DNA from: Otis tarda
Lineage: Eukaryota; Chordata; Aves; Otidiformes; Otididae
Assembly (NCBI GenBank): GCA_026413225.1
Contig: CM048557.1
Coordinates: 4,580,501 to 4,644,500, forward strand
Direction of reading: 5' to 3'
DNA length: 64,000 nt
Shown: positions 1 through 14,700 of the stretch, piece by piece
How the letters are laid out: each line of letters opens with the position of its first letter
Position numbering within the stretch: the first letter of the stretch is position 1
Translations under genes and position numbers: made by a program
Notes under the pieces: model-generated
Database searches by the model: none
Seen by the model: the letters and a program-made list of their open reading frames with translations, nothing else
Told to the model about the DNA's origin: nothing

Positions 1-3000
1 GATTGTTGCGGGCTGGTCTGTACCACATAAACTGGGGGGGAAGGGAAAGACCTAAGGGAAGATTAGTTCTGATTTCTTTTTCTATTTTACTGGAAGGAAA
101 AAAAACCCAAACATTTTAATTGACAATGCATGCCTTCTGGATGAAAAAGGTGTATGGCTGACTGTCAGAGCAGGCAGAGTGTAGTAGGCTTCATGAATTA
201 TGAAGAGGTGATCAGGACCTTTCCTCTAGGAAAGGTTGTAGGTCGGCTCCTCCAGCATCTCAGCTAGCAAACTTTGTCACAGCATTGTTCTTTTCTAGAT
301 GCACTTGCAGTCAGGTGCAGTCATCACTGCTGGGGGAAGGTGAGGGTTTAGTTGATCTTCAACTTGAAACTTGGAAAAGGTCTGGGGAAGGTTAACTGTT
401 AAGAGTAAGCTGAAAAGACTGTATATTTAATTTTTATTTAGTTCAGGACTGAAAAATAATTTCTATTTTAACAGGTGGTGTAATGTCCTGGCAGACCCAG
501 TGGGTGCATTGACCAGCCTATCGTGTGTGTGTTTCTGCCAGAAAAGCCACTACTGCAATGAGGCATGATTTTCACTTAAGGTGGAAATTTCCATAGAGAT
601 CAAAAGGTGCAGAGAGAGAACAAGTCAGCTGCTTTTCTCTGCTAGCTGATTTTCCCAGTCAGAATTTAAGAATTGTTTACGAAGTAATGATTTTGAAGAA
701 CTCAGAGGTGCTACTGTATAAGGGCAGACAAGTATTTTCAAAGGGCAGAAGTTCTTCAGAGTATTGCTTTACCTAGATTAGCCTATTTTAACTGTCATAC
801 CTCAGAGAGTCTATTTAACCTGAAAGAATAATTAATAATTTATCACTTAAAATCCTAAAGATCTTAATGAAATGGATACTGTGAGCTGCTAACATCCTAA
901 AACTAGCTGGATATATTAAAAAGGGGGGTATTTATAGCTGGAATTAATTCAGGTGTAAATGTCAAATGACTATTTTAAAACATGGACGTGAAAGAAACAT
1001 AGATATGGATAAGTTTCTTCTGGAAACAGAAGAAAAGCAGGGATGTCTTATACTTTGATCCTCTTGCATTCTGTCTCTATTTGGCTTATTTTATGCTGTG
1101 CTACAAGGCAATGCTGCTTTGCTGAGCTTCGGTCCTGCACAAATAGAGACTGGGTGTTGAAAGCATTATGCATTTTTCTAAATTGGTCTTCAAGTCATGT
1201 TTTAAAAAATCTTTATAGTCCAGCATATGGCATTCTGTAATGAAAGATGTTAACTTCTCGTTCTATTTTCTTCTTCTTTAGTAGACTTATGTCATTAGTC
1301 AATAGTATAAAATGTATTATGAGGCAGTGCTGGCCCACGTAGTATTTCTCTAAGTTTTCTATCTTCTCTTCTGGTGTTCACTGTAAAAACTAATTGACAT
1401 ATGCTATGTGTTATTCAGGCTTTAATTTTTAATAGTCATATAATAGAATTATGTTTTGGAAGAGCAGCAAACATTCTGGATACTCTAAATATCACATAAA
1501 AGTGTTTCTTTAAAAGAAAAAAAAAATTCTAGAGTTTTGTTCCATTAAATACTTAACTGCTAAATGCCTTATTTGAATGCGAACAGAATGAGTGTATGAA
1601 ATACAGAATTTCTTTTGATCAGAATTGCAAAGTATCATTTTTGATGAGCATCGTATCTTGACTAATGATACAAATGCTAGTTTTTCAACTCAGTAGGTAA
1701 TTTGTACCTATATATTAGAAACTAAAGTAACTTTTCTTCTTTCAGACAATGTCTAAGAAATACCGTATTTTGGTTATCATGCCATTTTGGGAGAGGTGGG
1801 AAAGGAGGAAGAACATTTTCAGTGAAAACAGTAAAATTAAAAAAATTAAGTCAATCGGTGTTGATGCCAGGAGACAGTAATTCAGAACTCAACTTGTGTA
1901 GAATCTTTGAGGGAATGTTAAGCCTGCTGTAGCTGACTGTAAGTGACTTCTACTGAAATCTGAGGAGAGTTAGGAACAGCGGCACTTGACAAAATTTTTT
2001 GATGAAACTCTGTTACATTAGAGTTTTCAATTTAAGAAGATTGACTTAGCTGGAAATAATATGCAGTACTTTAATCGTGGTGTGTGAAGGAAGCAGAGTT
2101 TCCCCAATTGCTTTCAGCAGAAAATTCATGCTGTTTTTGTAGATTGCTGCCTGAACACCTATTGAAAAATCTTCCATTTTTGCTATATTTACTTCTGGAT
2201 ATTATCTAATTTTGATGTGTGATTGGGGGTGGGGGGGGTGTGTGTGCGTGTGTGTAAGAAATTAATACCAAGCCAGCTGGTGAATGGAAATACCCTTAAA
2301 TGATAGCACCTTTGAAAATAAAATATTACTGACAACAAATAATGTAAATTACTTATTTAAAAAATTATTATTATGGAGTTGCACAGTCAGCAACCTGTTC
2401 TGTGAGGGCTTAGGGGGATCCTATGGAATAACCTTGATTCTAAGAGTTTAACAGCTCGAGAGAACCACGAGATTTGTCAAGGATCCTCAGTAAGTGTCAT
2501 TATGATAATTGAAATTGATTCCCTGCTCTGAAAGTAAGTTCAATGCTGTGATTTATACCTGATGTAATTTTCTTTATGCCTGGATTTCCCAGAGCCATTG
2601 TGTAGACTGCCATGGACCCCTGATATGGGCAAACTTGGTATGTTGGCATACTTTTTAGTGAGAGTGATCACGGTCCTTTTAAGATTTCAGGCTTTTTAAC
2701 AAAAAATGCATTTCCCTATTTGTGTGAAATTTCTTGTAACAATCTATTTCATGTAGATGCCCTATATGACCCTTTGGAGAAAGGGGAGAAAAAAGGTGTC
2801 TGGAACAGTGTGTGCAGTACATCTGTGCATGACTTATCACAGTGTGGTAAAGCCAGATCAAAACAAAACAACAGAGTACAACAATTAAACGGGTGACTGA
2901 TAAGCCACATCTGGATAGGTGAGATTTCTTAAAAAAATAGGAGTATTGAATGGTGCCGTTTAAAATCTTTCATGAGTGCATACGTTTATGTAATAAGCTA

Positions 3001-5205
3001 TTTTAGCATATATATGTTATAAAAAGTTATATTCTCTAAGTACTTATAGGGGATGCATTAGTCTAGCAAGTTATTATGTTGATGTCTCAGAGACTTCTTA
3101 CAATAAAAAGTTTGGGCAGGATTTGACCTCTTTTAAGTTAAAAGTCGTTAGTATTGATTATATCAGAAGTTAAGTACTGTAAATAGAAAATTCAAAGTTG
3201 GATTTTAAAACTTGCCTCTGGAGTGGGACTTTGCAGATTAGCGCAGTTCAGGGATGCACATCTTTATGCAGGGCTGGGGCTCTTAGCTGTTACCTTAAGA
3301 GAAAGTAATGGATTGAATATGTTCTGTGAGGTTGCTTGTTTTAGTGTTTTCACAGTAATAGAAAGAAAATCCAGTAAGGAATGCAGTACAGGCAAACAGA
3401 ATGGGATGTTGTGCAATGTTCTCAGTTCACACTGTAAAACTTATGCTAGACCAAAATTAGTTGTACTTTAAAAAAAGTGCCTGAGGCAGATGTTTGAAAA
3501 GTTCTACCTTTCAAACTGGTACCTTGGTTATTGAATTTAGACAAATCAAAACTTCAAATTTATGCCTAATATTGGTATTTAGGATTAAATCATATCAGCT
3601 CTCCTGTGCAGATCATTATTGAAAAGAATAGTTGTATTTAAACAAAATTGTATCAAGGTGTAATTGTTCCTCTGTGTGTGTGACAATGTGTCTTGCAGTG
3701 GAGTGGGAACATGAGTTCCTTTATCCTTCAGCATCCAAGCAGAGATTTCAATCTAATTTGTGTGCTAGAGGCTTTTGATTGTGAAATGTAACAATTGCAT
3801 TTCTCTGTCTACTTTTCTAGACTTAAGCTTTTTATGTAGTTTCTTGCTTTGTGTTCTGGCTGTGGTTTATTTCAGAAATGTATTTAAGTTTTATGTTTCC
3901 AATTTTTGGAGAGAAAGTGCTTAATCTGTGTTTTTTGGGGTTTTTTTGGGTTTTTTTTTTGAGTGACATTTGCTGCATGAATTCTCCTGACCATACAGCA
4001 CTTTTGGTAGTCAGGTAACTTACTTACTGTTATGGATTTTGATGTGTGTTGAGGTAGAGGTGGTTCCCTTTCTCATGGTTAACCCAAAAAGCAGCTATGA
4101 TTAGGTCTGCTATGATTCAATACAGGCTTTTGCTTTTGTTATTCTGGGGCTAGTTTTTCATATGTTCTTTTTCTCCAGCTCTGCATTGCAGGAATGGTAG
4201 AGAAAGAGAAGGGAATTAATCCAAATGTGAAGGCTTGGATTTACAGAAAATGAACATAAAATTCACACAGATGTTATGATATATAAATACAAGAAGTTGT
4301 AACAAAAAGAGAAACATCCCCAAAGTATTTAATGTGGAGACATACTATGTAAATATATCTAATACATATAATATATCTGATACTAATATGTAGAATAGAA
4401 TTTGGCAATACTAAGTATTAAAAAAAACCCCAAACTTGTCAATTTTTGCATCATCACAATTTACCTTCTATTCATTAAAGGCAACTCTAAATATTTATCT
4501 GGGATATATAAAATCCCTGAAAGTAAGGAAATATCATCTTGGATTTCAGTAAAAACATTTTTACAATGAGGGCAAGATGTTTACTTCTAATGGCAAGAAT
4601 TACTCTCTTTTTTTCTCTTCCCTCTCCTTCTCAAATCCTTCTGTGATTTATACTGAGCTTTAGGAGTAACTACCCCTTGTTTCTACCACTGTGATCAGTT
4701 TGTGACAGAAGCAGAACAGGGAAAGGGACACTTTGTTGGCATAATAAGATAACTTAAAAAAAACTAGAAGATGAGCAAGCAGAGAAAGTATTAACTCAGC
4801 GAGTAGTAAAAGTCTAAACCCAATTGCCACAAAAAGTTCCAGAGACATAGTATCTGCAAGTTCAAAGAGGAAGTAGACAAACTGTTGGACAGCAGGTCTA
4901 TGAAAAGACACTGAAAGGATTAAGCAGGGAGGTGCCCTAGAAATATGCCAAGACAACACTTTTGGATGCTTGGAGATACAAAGAAAACAAGCCACAGAAA
5001 ATGATCAAGGTTGCCTGCTTTTATGAAGTATCATCTCCTTTTTCCCATTTTGTGGGAGACAGGATGTTTCCCAGGATGGACCATTTATCTGACCCAGCAG
5101 AACATTACATGTGTTCAGACGAGAAGCAGCTGTATAATGTTAACTTTTTATTTAAGCCTTGTCTTTGCTTTTTGATCACTGGCACTATTTGAGTAAGCAC
5201 TTTGT
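1..5205. other. Gene desert, left end
   Basis: AT-rich sequence with short chance open frames only (82 and 111 codons at most) on both strands. A GT-rich, G-rich patch lies at 2224-2257. No gene, RNA gene or repeat family was recognised. If the human order holds, this is on the WT1 side of the RCN1-WT1 interval. Confidence 0.7.
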
Positions 5206-8200
5206 TCCTCTGTCCTTTTGCGCTTCAGAGGCAGGAGAGAGGATGAAGCAACTTCCTCCGTTTATGCAAATATACTTGAACTTTCCCTTCTAATGGGAGC
5301 AGAAGAACCTCCAGAGGACACAGAAATTGATCTTCTTGTTTTTTCTGGCCCTTCTGGAGTAAACCTAAAGGGATGAACATGCCCCAGCTTTGCAAAAAGA
5401 GGAGGAATGGTAGCTACATGAAGTTTATTACGCCCCATCAAGTCTGCCAAGTTTAATCTGCCATTACAGAGAGAAAGCTGGCTATGAAATGGTTAGGATT
5501 GACTGACAACATTTAACCAACCACTGAGAATGAGTTTGTCTTTGTAGTATAATTCACGTCTTTCTATCTTGTCCCCCTGTGTTTTCAGATTAATTTAATT
5601 ATGAGTAATGGATACTAGCTTTTTCAATGTGCTTTTCTCTGTAATACTATAAGGGATTGCTTTTCATCTGGACTTGTCACCAGTGTTAGCAACTGTCCCA
5701 GGTTTGCACCTAGCTCCAATTAGTTGAACTACTGGGGCTTGGGGAGAGAAGTTGAATTTTTGTTTTGTTTTGGGATTTTGTTGTTGTTGTTGTTATTTCA
5801 ACTCTGAGAAAAAAAAAATTGTGGTTTTATTTTGTGATTATCCAAGACTATTCATTTCTGGTTGGCTAAATGGGAGTCAGTGCCCTTGTTTTCATTTGCA
5901 ATTTCATGAAGTGATTCTATTTCTAATATCTTGAGCACTGCTCAGTAGTGAAGGAAAAAGCAAAAGGCAGAACATTTTTCCTGGTAAAAAAGTCCTTTTG
6001 CTGATATTCCCAAAGGTGTTGCTCTGTACATATGCTACAGGTATCAGATATCTTCCTATGACATGAGAAATTGAGATTCTGAAGTCTCCTGCCAGAAGCA
6101 AAAATTGATCTTCATTACAGGAGAAACAAACTTCATGTTTTCCACTTCCTAATATATTTACATTTAGCTCAACAGCTTTTAGATTGTGAAATGCAGCATC
6201 AATGGGAAGAAATGTAGAAGACTGTTGCAAAGTACATAGAAAGTTAGATGATAAAAGAAATGTATAGAAATTACTGCTATTACTATATTACTGCACTGTC
6301 ATGTGCTGTTATATTCTTTATGTGCTCAAAAGAAAGTGACGACTTCTTTTCCCTCCAGTCTCTACATGTTGGCATTTGCTTGCCTTTGATTTCATTCCTG
6401 ATGCTAATTTTATACTGAAGCTGAGGTGACCTTTGTATGTACCACTTTTCCAGGTGTTGCCTGCTTTCACCCACGCAATAACCATTATTTGCATTTCTAG
6501 TGTAGTAAAGCATTGGGGACTAACTTCTGTTGCCTTTTCTACCAAGCTTTGCTTTGAAAATTATGCACATCTAAAAGGAAATACATTTGTTGGAAACTTC
6601 TGAAATATGTAGAATCAACTTAAAAAAAATTCCTTGAATTGGCTAGTAAGAGTAAAATGAGGAGGCAGCTGGATTGTGGACTGGGAGGTCAAGGCAATGG
6701 TCTGAGATTTCTCTGTTTACACCACCACTGAAACAGAATAATTTCTACTGTTTTTATCATGTTTCTCTGCAGTTACAGTATAAGAAAGCATATAAGAAAG
6801 ACTGTTTAATACATCTTGCAAATGCAAAGGAGTTTTACCTGGCAGGCAGGCTTGCCACTCTGCTCAGCTAGGTTAGTAGGACACAGTCATTGTCATAATT
6901 CATGAATGTAAGGACATCTGAATCAGAGTTCTTGCTGTTAAGAAAGGGCTTCTTCCTAAAAACGCTAGCCAAAAATAATAATTAAATATTGTAAAATAAA
7001 TTTAACTTGAGGGCAAGTGGAAGTTGACATACACTGACTGACATACAGGGGCATGTTGTCACGGTGGTATGGGCTCACACAGCCATCTTTAAGTCCATCT
7101 AGCACGCAGTGTGCTGATAACATTGGTAGTCTTAACCGAGGGAGGAAATGCAGGAATTGTATTAATAACCAAACACTTAGGCCTCCTCCTTTGATCTTAA
7201 CCATTTTAGTGAAACGTTTGTGTTAAGTACATTTGTTATAATTGTTGAAAGATGCTAGCTGCCTGCTTTTGTGTGAACAGAACTGCTCATTTTAGCTGTT
7301 GAAAGATGGTGCAGGTCAAAGGAAGAACCACAGAGATTGCCAGTCCAGTTTTAGATGTGGGCATCTGCACAGAGCTGCGAGGCCTTGGTCCGCAGGTTAA
7401 AGTGCCAAACTGCTTTTTGTGACCCGCTCTCACGGATTTGATTTGGCACATGTTTAGTTCCTTTTAAGTGTAAAGTTGCTGTAAGTCCATGTCAGATAGC
7501 TACAGGAGGCATCATAAGGGTTTGAGTCTAACCGGTGTTTGGTTTTGAATTAAAAGCCAAGGCATGACACTCTTTATCATACAGCCACCAAATGTGGTAT
7601 GCAATACTCAATGATAGTAGATGAGCCCTAAAAAAAAAAAAGACATTTTTGTTGCAAGTCTTGTCCATTCATCAATCCTTGTCCATCCTTCTGTTCCCTT
7701 CCCGAATCAGCAATGTCCCCTCCCTGCCCACCTGGCACCAGATGTGCTGTCAGGCACTACTGTGTGTCCCAGGTCCTCCGAGTGGCAGAATGCAAAATCT
7801 CAGGTGACATTCACCTGGAAGCGCTTAGCCCTCAACAGCTGCAGCCCCTTGATTACCTTGCCCGCCTCGGTGGCTCTGTGCCGCTACCATATCAATTGCT
7901 TGTCAATTCGGCTTAGCTATGACTTTGACTGACTGGAATGAGGGACGTGGGAGTGGGGTGTAGGCGAATGGTTAAAATTAATTGCTACATAAGAAAAAAT
8001 TGAAAGATAATTATTCCTGCTTTCCTGTCAGTGCTCGAGGGTAGATGACCTCATTAACTTGCAGCTTGTACACAATTCAATTACTAGGAGATGGAAAATA
8101 CATTTTTAATTACCTCAGTGGCTTGTGCTCCATTCATCTCCATTTGCATGGCTTTTTTACTGTTGTGTTCTGAAGAAGTAGCATGGTCTTACTAAGGCTA

Positions 8201-8737
8201 CCGTAAGAGCTTGCTTCTTGCTACAATTATTCCTGTTTGAGGTAGGATATTAAATGTGTGAGATTAACCCTTTAGTGCCAAGTGAATTTGGGAGGTCCTG
8301 TGGTGCCCCTAATGCGTTTTTAGTTAGCCTGGCATGTCAGGATTTTGAAACTTAGTGTCAAATAATTACATAGGGTAACTTATTACTTTGTGCATTTTGT
8401 TGCTACGTATTTTAAGAAAGCATTAAATTGGTGCATAATAAGCAGATCACCTAGTTAGACAAATATCATATCGATGTATGTCGTGGGAAAAGACTCTTTT
8501 GTAATTTCTAAAAGCCTATTATGGCATTAACCGAATTAATGATGACTTAATTGTTTTAAATACATAGTTAGACAATTATTTTAATGCATGAATTTTTAAA
8601 ACTGTCAGTGGTGTGTTGAAGTGTACAATACAGGTGGAAAGAATATTTCTTCATCACCAATAATTTAATTTAAAACTATTGCAGTATTGAAAGGCTTGGA
8701 GCTAAGAATTGAGGAACCCTGTGACTTGGTGCACAGA

Positions 8738-8758
8738 TTTTTTTTTTTTTTTTTTTTT
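8738..8758. repeat. Poly-T tract (21 T)
   Basis: A homopolymer in the gene desert. I saw no retrocopy or SINE body beside it. Confidence 0.95.
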
Positions 8759-11701
8759 CAGGAAAGACTTCTCAAGAATTAGACAGTGCTGCAGCTTAAG
8801 ACTGTGTGGTTGTTAGAGTTGCATCCAGCAACTGCCACAAAAAGATTAATGAATTTATCCTGGGTGTTTCAACTCCTGCCAATCATAGCATGACACAGAC
8901 TGTAATCTCTGCTCTGATGGTGCACGTGGTGCTGATGGGGAAAGAAGGTACAGGCACAGAGACTAGTTGGTTGTTAAGTCATGAGGAAGTGCTGAGACAA
9001 GTTGTGATGTACAGAGATATTTAGTGATGGGAACGGAACCAGTTTTATGACCTATATCTTGTCACTACCCAGCTCTCTGAAAAAAAAAAAAATTGGAGTA
9101 TAATGCAGACATTCTTGAACTATTCAAAAAAACTTCACTGGAAATGTATTAGTCCTGTTTAATTCTTCTCTAAATAGTATTAAAGCAAGATAAAGCGCTT
9201 TAAAGGCTCACTGTCAGAGCGCCTTTAATGATAGTCTAGAAATTGCACTGAGAACTAAACTATTAGCCCATGGTGTGCTCTCAGCCGTGACCTGCAAGCG
9301 AGCATCATTGTGGGAGATCTCTGAGGAAGCAGTGGTGACAATTAAGACAGTTGTCCTTCCTCATGCTGGTTAGCGCCTCAGTGTGGTCCAAGGGACAGCG
9401 AGATACAAGCTCCTTCATGCTATACAGTAACATTTTGTATGTTTATTCTGCAAAATTGCGGTTTGAAAAGAAAGGTAGTTGGACTAATACATACCTTCTT
9501 AGGCTAGCAAAATTATTGTGACATTTTTCTTCAAGGATATCTGCTAAAGGAATGTACACTGGAGAGTTGCTTCACTGAGCAGTCTTTCAGCTGTGAGCGA
9601 GTCAGCGTGCAAGTCATTTTGTTAAAATGAACGTATGTAAATATTTTAAATTGTCTGTGTTGGTTATTTTACAGTTGAGGTTTCCTGCATTTCATAACAC
9701 AGGAATACATCTAAATAACCAACTTTGCTAAGATTGCCTTTTTGGTTTTGTACTAGCTTAGTATGGAGACACAAAAATGCAATATTAAGGAATCAGTTGC
9801 TTGTAGACCCAGAGAGAAATTATATTTGAATTTTGCTTATAACTTATGAATACAGCTGCAATTTTTCATGGATGTTTTTTGGTGTGAGGGTTTTGTTTGT
9901 AATTTTTAATAATTTGTGGTTAGGTTTGGCAGATCTAGTACTGGCAGAATTTCCAGTGCATCCAAAATTCATGGCATTTGCAAGAGATACGATGTTCGTT
10001 ACCAGGTGTGCTATGTTGACTTGGACATGTAGCAATATTTCCATTGTTCTTCCAGAGATAAACAATAATGTAGTCTTGAACTTTCGTGGTTTAACAGCAG
10101 TCAAGCCAAAAGATGTAACCCAAAGTATATAAACATTTTAAGAACATGGACTGTACATGGAAGTGAATGTGGCTTGAATATAACAGTTGGAGGAAACCAA
10201 CGCAAGCTTAGTTTGTTTGAACACACCCTCATCCCTTCTCCTCTGCCTACATCTATTATTTTTATTATTACATCAGTATCTATTGGTCAAAAAAATTTAG
10301 GTCATCTGTAATATTTATAGGGCTTCTGCAGCTGTCTGGCCTGTCAAGTCTGAAATGTATGTGACCACAGCAGAATTTTTTATAGTGTTCTAACAGTGCT
10401 CCCATTAAGGGAAAATGAATATAAATGGTAAGATAATAATTGGAAACTGACTTAAATGTGACGTTTGGGCCAACATCAGTGATTCTGTAGCGTTAATATA
10501 TTTTCAGATACACATAGGCAAAACCTTTCAGGATCCAAAGAGAGAGGCTGATTTGACTTGAATCTCTTTGTGGATTATTTTTGTGTTGAGTATCCATTGC
10601 CCTCACCATTGAACAGCAGGGCTTTTTGCGACCCCGTTTCTGTCCTCTACCACCCACAAAAAAAATGACATCTATACTATTTGCAAAAGATGGATCCCGT
10701 CATGACCTCTAGGTCTGAATTTTTCTTTGTTTGAGAGGTTGTTTGTCCTGACATAGTGAAGTTGTTTGTTTGGTTGCTTTTTTTTAAATGAGTCTGTGAT
10801 GAATAAGTGCCATTTAAGACTTCTGCTGTCATGTACATGGATATACATGCCAATTCACCAGTACTTTTCTCTGTGAGCTTGTGTATCTTTGTGGTACAGT
10901 GTTGTTCCATGTTACACGGTGCAGTGTTGGGCTGAAAATGGTGGTGAAGAAAGTGAGATTTTGTTCTCAGTTTACAGAATGAATATGAAAAGAAATACAA
11001 CTAACAAACAAACCCGATGTTTACGAAGTAGATAACTTCTGGCTGAATTCAGTAATAGGAGTGCAGTGGTGGATGGGTACATCTTGAAGTTTAGCATCGA
11101 TAGCTAAAAACTAGGTTCTGTCAATACTTCATCCATCTACAAATACAGAGGGTGTATTTGGAGATGGAAGATCCAGACATGAATTCCTAGCTAAATGCAG
11201 AATGCACCAGGAGTCGCAGCATGGTCCTGGAAAACTGTTTCCAGCCCTGACACAAAGCTGTGTCAGCACAAAACCCCTGGTATCTGCATAAAGGTGCTCA
11301 CCTTCGCTCTTGAAAACTCAGGCAAGGAAGTAGAGTGCATTCCTCATTTTAGTGAAAAAAAAAAAAAGAAATGTGCATGTGGAAAACATACACATTTTAC
11401 ATTGAATGTGTAAGATGAAGTTTTAAGTGAGACAGTACCCCAGGACTGCCGCAAAACATACTCTGTAGAAGGCATCATGGAAGGGACTTCACATTCAATG
11501 ATCTGTTTCTTTGATCACACAGTAGTAGTAACTTGTATTTAATTTGTAGGTAACAAATAGTAACTTGCTTTCTTGCAAAAATCCATGTTGATCTAGCTTG
11601 CTGGCCCATTTTCAAAAGAGATTTGCACATGCTGATTGTTAAAGGCTTTCTTTTAATCCTCTTCTGCCCTCCTAGTTGAAGAACTATTGAAGGTATTTTC
11701 C

Positions 11702-11725
11702 TTTTTTTTTTTTTTTTTTTTTTTT
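11702..11725. repeat. Poly-T tract (24 T)
   Basis: A homopolymer in AT-rich non-coding sequence. No adjoining retrocopy was recognised. Confidence 0.95.
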
Positions 11726-14700
11726 ACCTCCCCCAATTTTAATCAATAACATAGCATTTACTCCTGAAGTAGTACAGAATTGAGCTATCATATCAAATAC
11801 AAAGTATTATCCAATTATTGTGTTTAATTATAGTCAGAATATTGCAGTCTCACAAAATACATAATTCAAGGTTCTCAAAATCTTCAGTAAGTCAACATTG
11901 ATATAATATGTCTTGTTTAAACTGCACAGCCCAGTTATCTCTCACAACTGCAGAAAAATGGTTCATTAGAAGGATTTTTTCACACGTAATCTAACTAATG
12001 AACATAATTAATTGCAGGGAACCATATTAGAATATCGTACAATTAAGTAAATTCCATACGCGCCACATAAGTTAATGTTTTCTTTTTGGAAAATTGTATG
12101 CTTTGGCAAAGAAAATATTCAGAGGATTAACTATAAAGAAAAAAAAGGCTTTGTGTAATTATTCTCTCTTGTAATTTGAATTAGGCATAATTACATTTCC
12201 TAAATATGAAAGGAAAATAAGTGTGATCTATAGAGAACAGACAACACCGCTGAGACAAGTCTGTCTTTGTTTCCTGACCCATTAAGTGACAATTATGATA
12301 CTTGTGTTAAACATCTTAGAAGTGGCATGAACTTGTCATAACTCTTCACTTTTTCTGCTTGAAAAAATCATAATAGGTAAAGCTTTTGCTCTTCTGTTTT
12401 TAAGTGGAGTTCAGACTATCACTTGTGCAATACAGAAAGTTCATAATACTTGATGAAATGACATTTTTCTATTTTCATCATGTACATAAAACAAAGGAGC
12501 GCTCTTTTTGCAACTCCAAAGCCACGTAGCATTCTAGAATATACTACTGTAAATGTCTATAAGATGTATATACGCTTATGTCCTGTCATATGCCACTGGT
12601 AGGTGCCTGTGTGGTTTCAGTGGAAAATATGCACACAGTTTGCAGTTGTCAAGTGTATTTGTGATCTTCAAGTTGAATTACTGATGCAAGTTGTGAATGT
12701 ACTTCTCAGCTTCTGCAGGTTTCTTCCCCCCTCTCCATTTATTTATTTAAGTTAAACAATTGCCAGACAACATGTAATCAGAAATAAATTCAGTGCCTTT
12801 TCTAAACTTATTTTTTTTACCAGATAGCAAAAAAATGCTTCAGAACTTTTTGTATGCTTGCAGAGAGTTATATTACCGAAGTTCACGCATATTCCGTATA
12901 TCGGTGCGCACCCAAGTAAGAGTATTGTATGAGCTGGAGGATCTACACACAGAGTTGACAAACTTTGCGCACTAGTTGTGTTGCTCATTCTGTGTTTAGA
13001 CTAAATAATTTATGCTATTGAAAGTATATCTGCTCGCTTATTCTTAGATACAAACCATACATTTTGGCCTTTGCATGGAATTTATCTGTGAAGTACCTGC
13101 TTATGATTTATTGTGTTGTAATAAAAGCAGATTATGGGAGTAAATTATAATTATGCGACTTAACTAGGTAATTGCTGAGGTAACTTCATCATTAGTTATC
13201 ATTTGCTTTTTGATAGAAAGTAGTCTTATGTAAGTGAGGTAAACAGATGGATTTTTTTTTTTTGCTAAAATTCTTCTGTGAGACATGGTGGTTCATACAC
13301 TTCCTCAGTTTTCTCTGCCAGGAGACTTGAAGACGTCATGAAAGATGATTTTCAGTATGTATCTGCTGCTCTGTCATGATGAAAATTTCTTCTTTTTTTC
13401 TTCTATGTATGTGATAAAAAGTATCTCTTGTTTATTTGCTATAAAGGTTAATGTTGTTTTCTAGTCAGATCTTTTAACAATGTTTCATTTCTTTAATGTA
13501 AATTTTTGTTTCAGTAATAGTATTTATGTACAAGCCCTTCTGTTGTGTCTTATGTGTTAGGCTCCTGTGTGTTATGCTGTTGCACTCTGATTTCTCCTTG
13601 GGTATTTTGGCTCATGGATTCTGCGAAAAGCCAGTGGAAAACTTTCTTGCTCTGTATGTGTGCTATCTCCTGTCATTTATAGAATTGTGCTGATAAATCG
13701 TGCTATTTTTGTTAATTTCTTTCCACGAAAAAGGTATCTTAATCCATAAAATGTGGGATCCTTTGATTTGCAGCAGCCAAAGCTAAAGATAAAAAAAAAA
13801 AAAAGTAATTCATGTAATAGTGATGTTTTTATTTCTTACTTTTCTGGAAGGCAGAGTGTACTGTGCTTGTCTTGGTCATACTGTTGCTTTTTATTTACAG
13901 TGGGAAGATGTTATCCATATGTTCAGATTCCCTGAACATGAGCCACAGAAATTAATTTTCAGACTTTTTAGCAGCTAATGTTATAGGCAATTCTAAGCAG
14001 TTTATTTATTGGATGCTGTGGCCCTCATTTTCATGAAATTTGAATGCCATTGTGTTTCTGAATTACCCATTGCAAAGACTCACAGGGAAATTCCAATGTT
14101 TTCCGAAGTTTTACAATTTTGAAAGTAGAGACTTCTACCATCTATACAACATATATGCCCACTTTTTTTTTTTCCCCAAGTATTTAAAAATAAATACACA
14201 AATTGGTCTGGAGCCAGTATTTTGCTTTTTCCCCTGGCAACACCTCTTCCTGAACTAGTTGCTGATCCTTACCTGGAGCTCAGCCCTCAACGGGGCGGTG
14301 TCACCTGGCTGGTTCATGTTTAGTTTTGACAGTATCTTAGTGCTCCCTGTGGTCAACACCCACCCTGCCACGTTAACAGTCAGTTTTGATTATTTCATTA
14401 GTAGATCCTTAGAAGGTGCTTTGATCAAAAGACTTTTCAATACTGCCTAATAATAACCACGTGTGCTTAGTTTGGCAGTTCTGACAATTCCTACATGTAA
14501 GGCAGGAGGCATTCGTTCATCTTTACAGATGCTGTACTTGTTTAGTCTCATACTGCACTGGGAGAAAAGCTGATGTTTTTTTAACTACTTTGCTTGATCC
14601 TGATGTAAAGACGACTCAGCCAGAGCCAGATTTTCAGCTCCTTTTTTTTCCCTGCTCAATTGACAGAACACATCCAGATCTCTATCTTGTAGACTCAGAC

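Noticed and set aside
1-5205. Possible WT1 3' terminal exon or UTR at the left edge
   Set aside because: No zinc-finger coding sequence is present in any frame, and a 3' UTR cannot be recognised from sequence alone.
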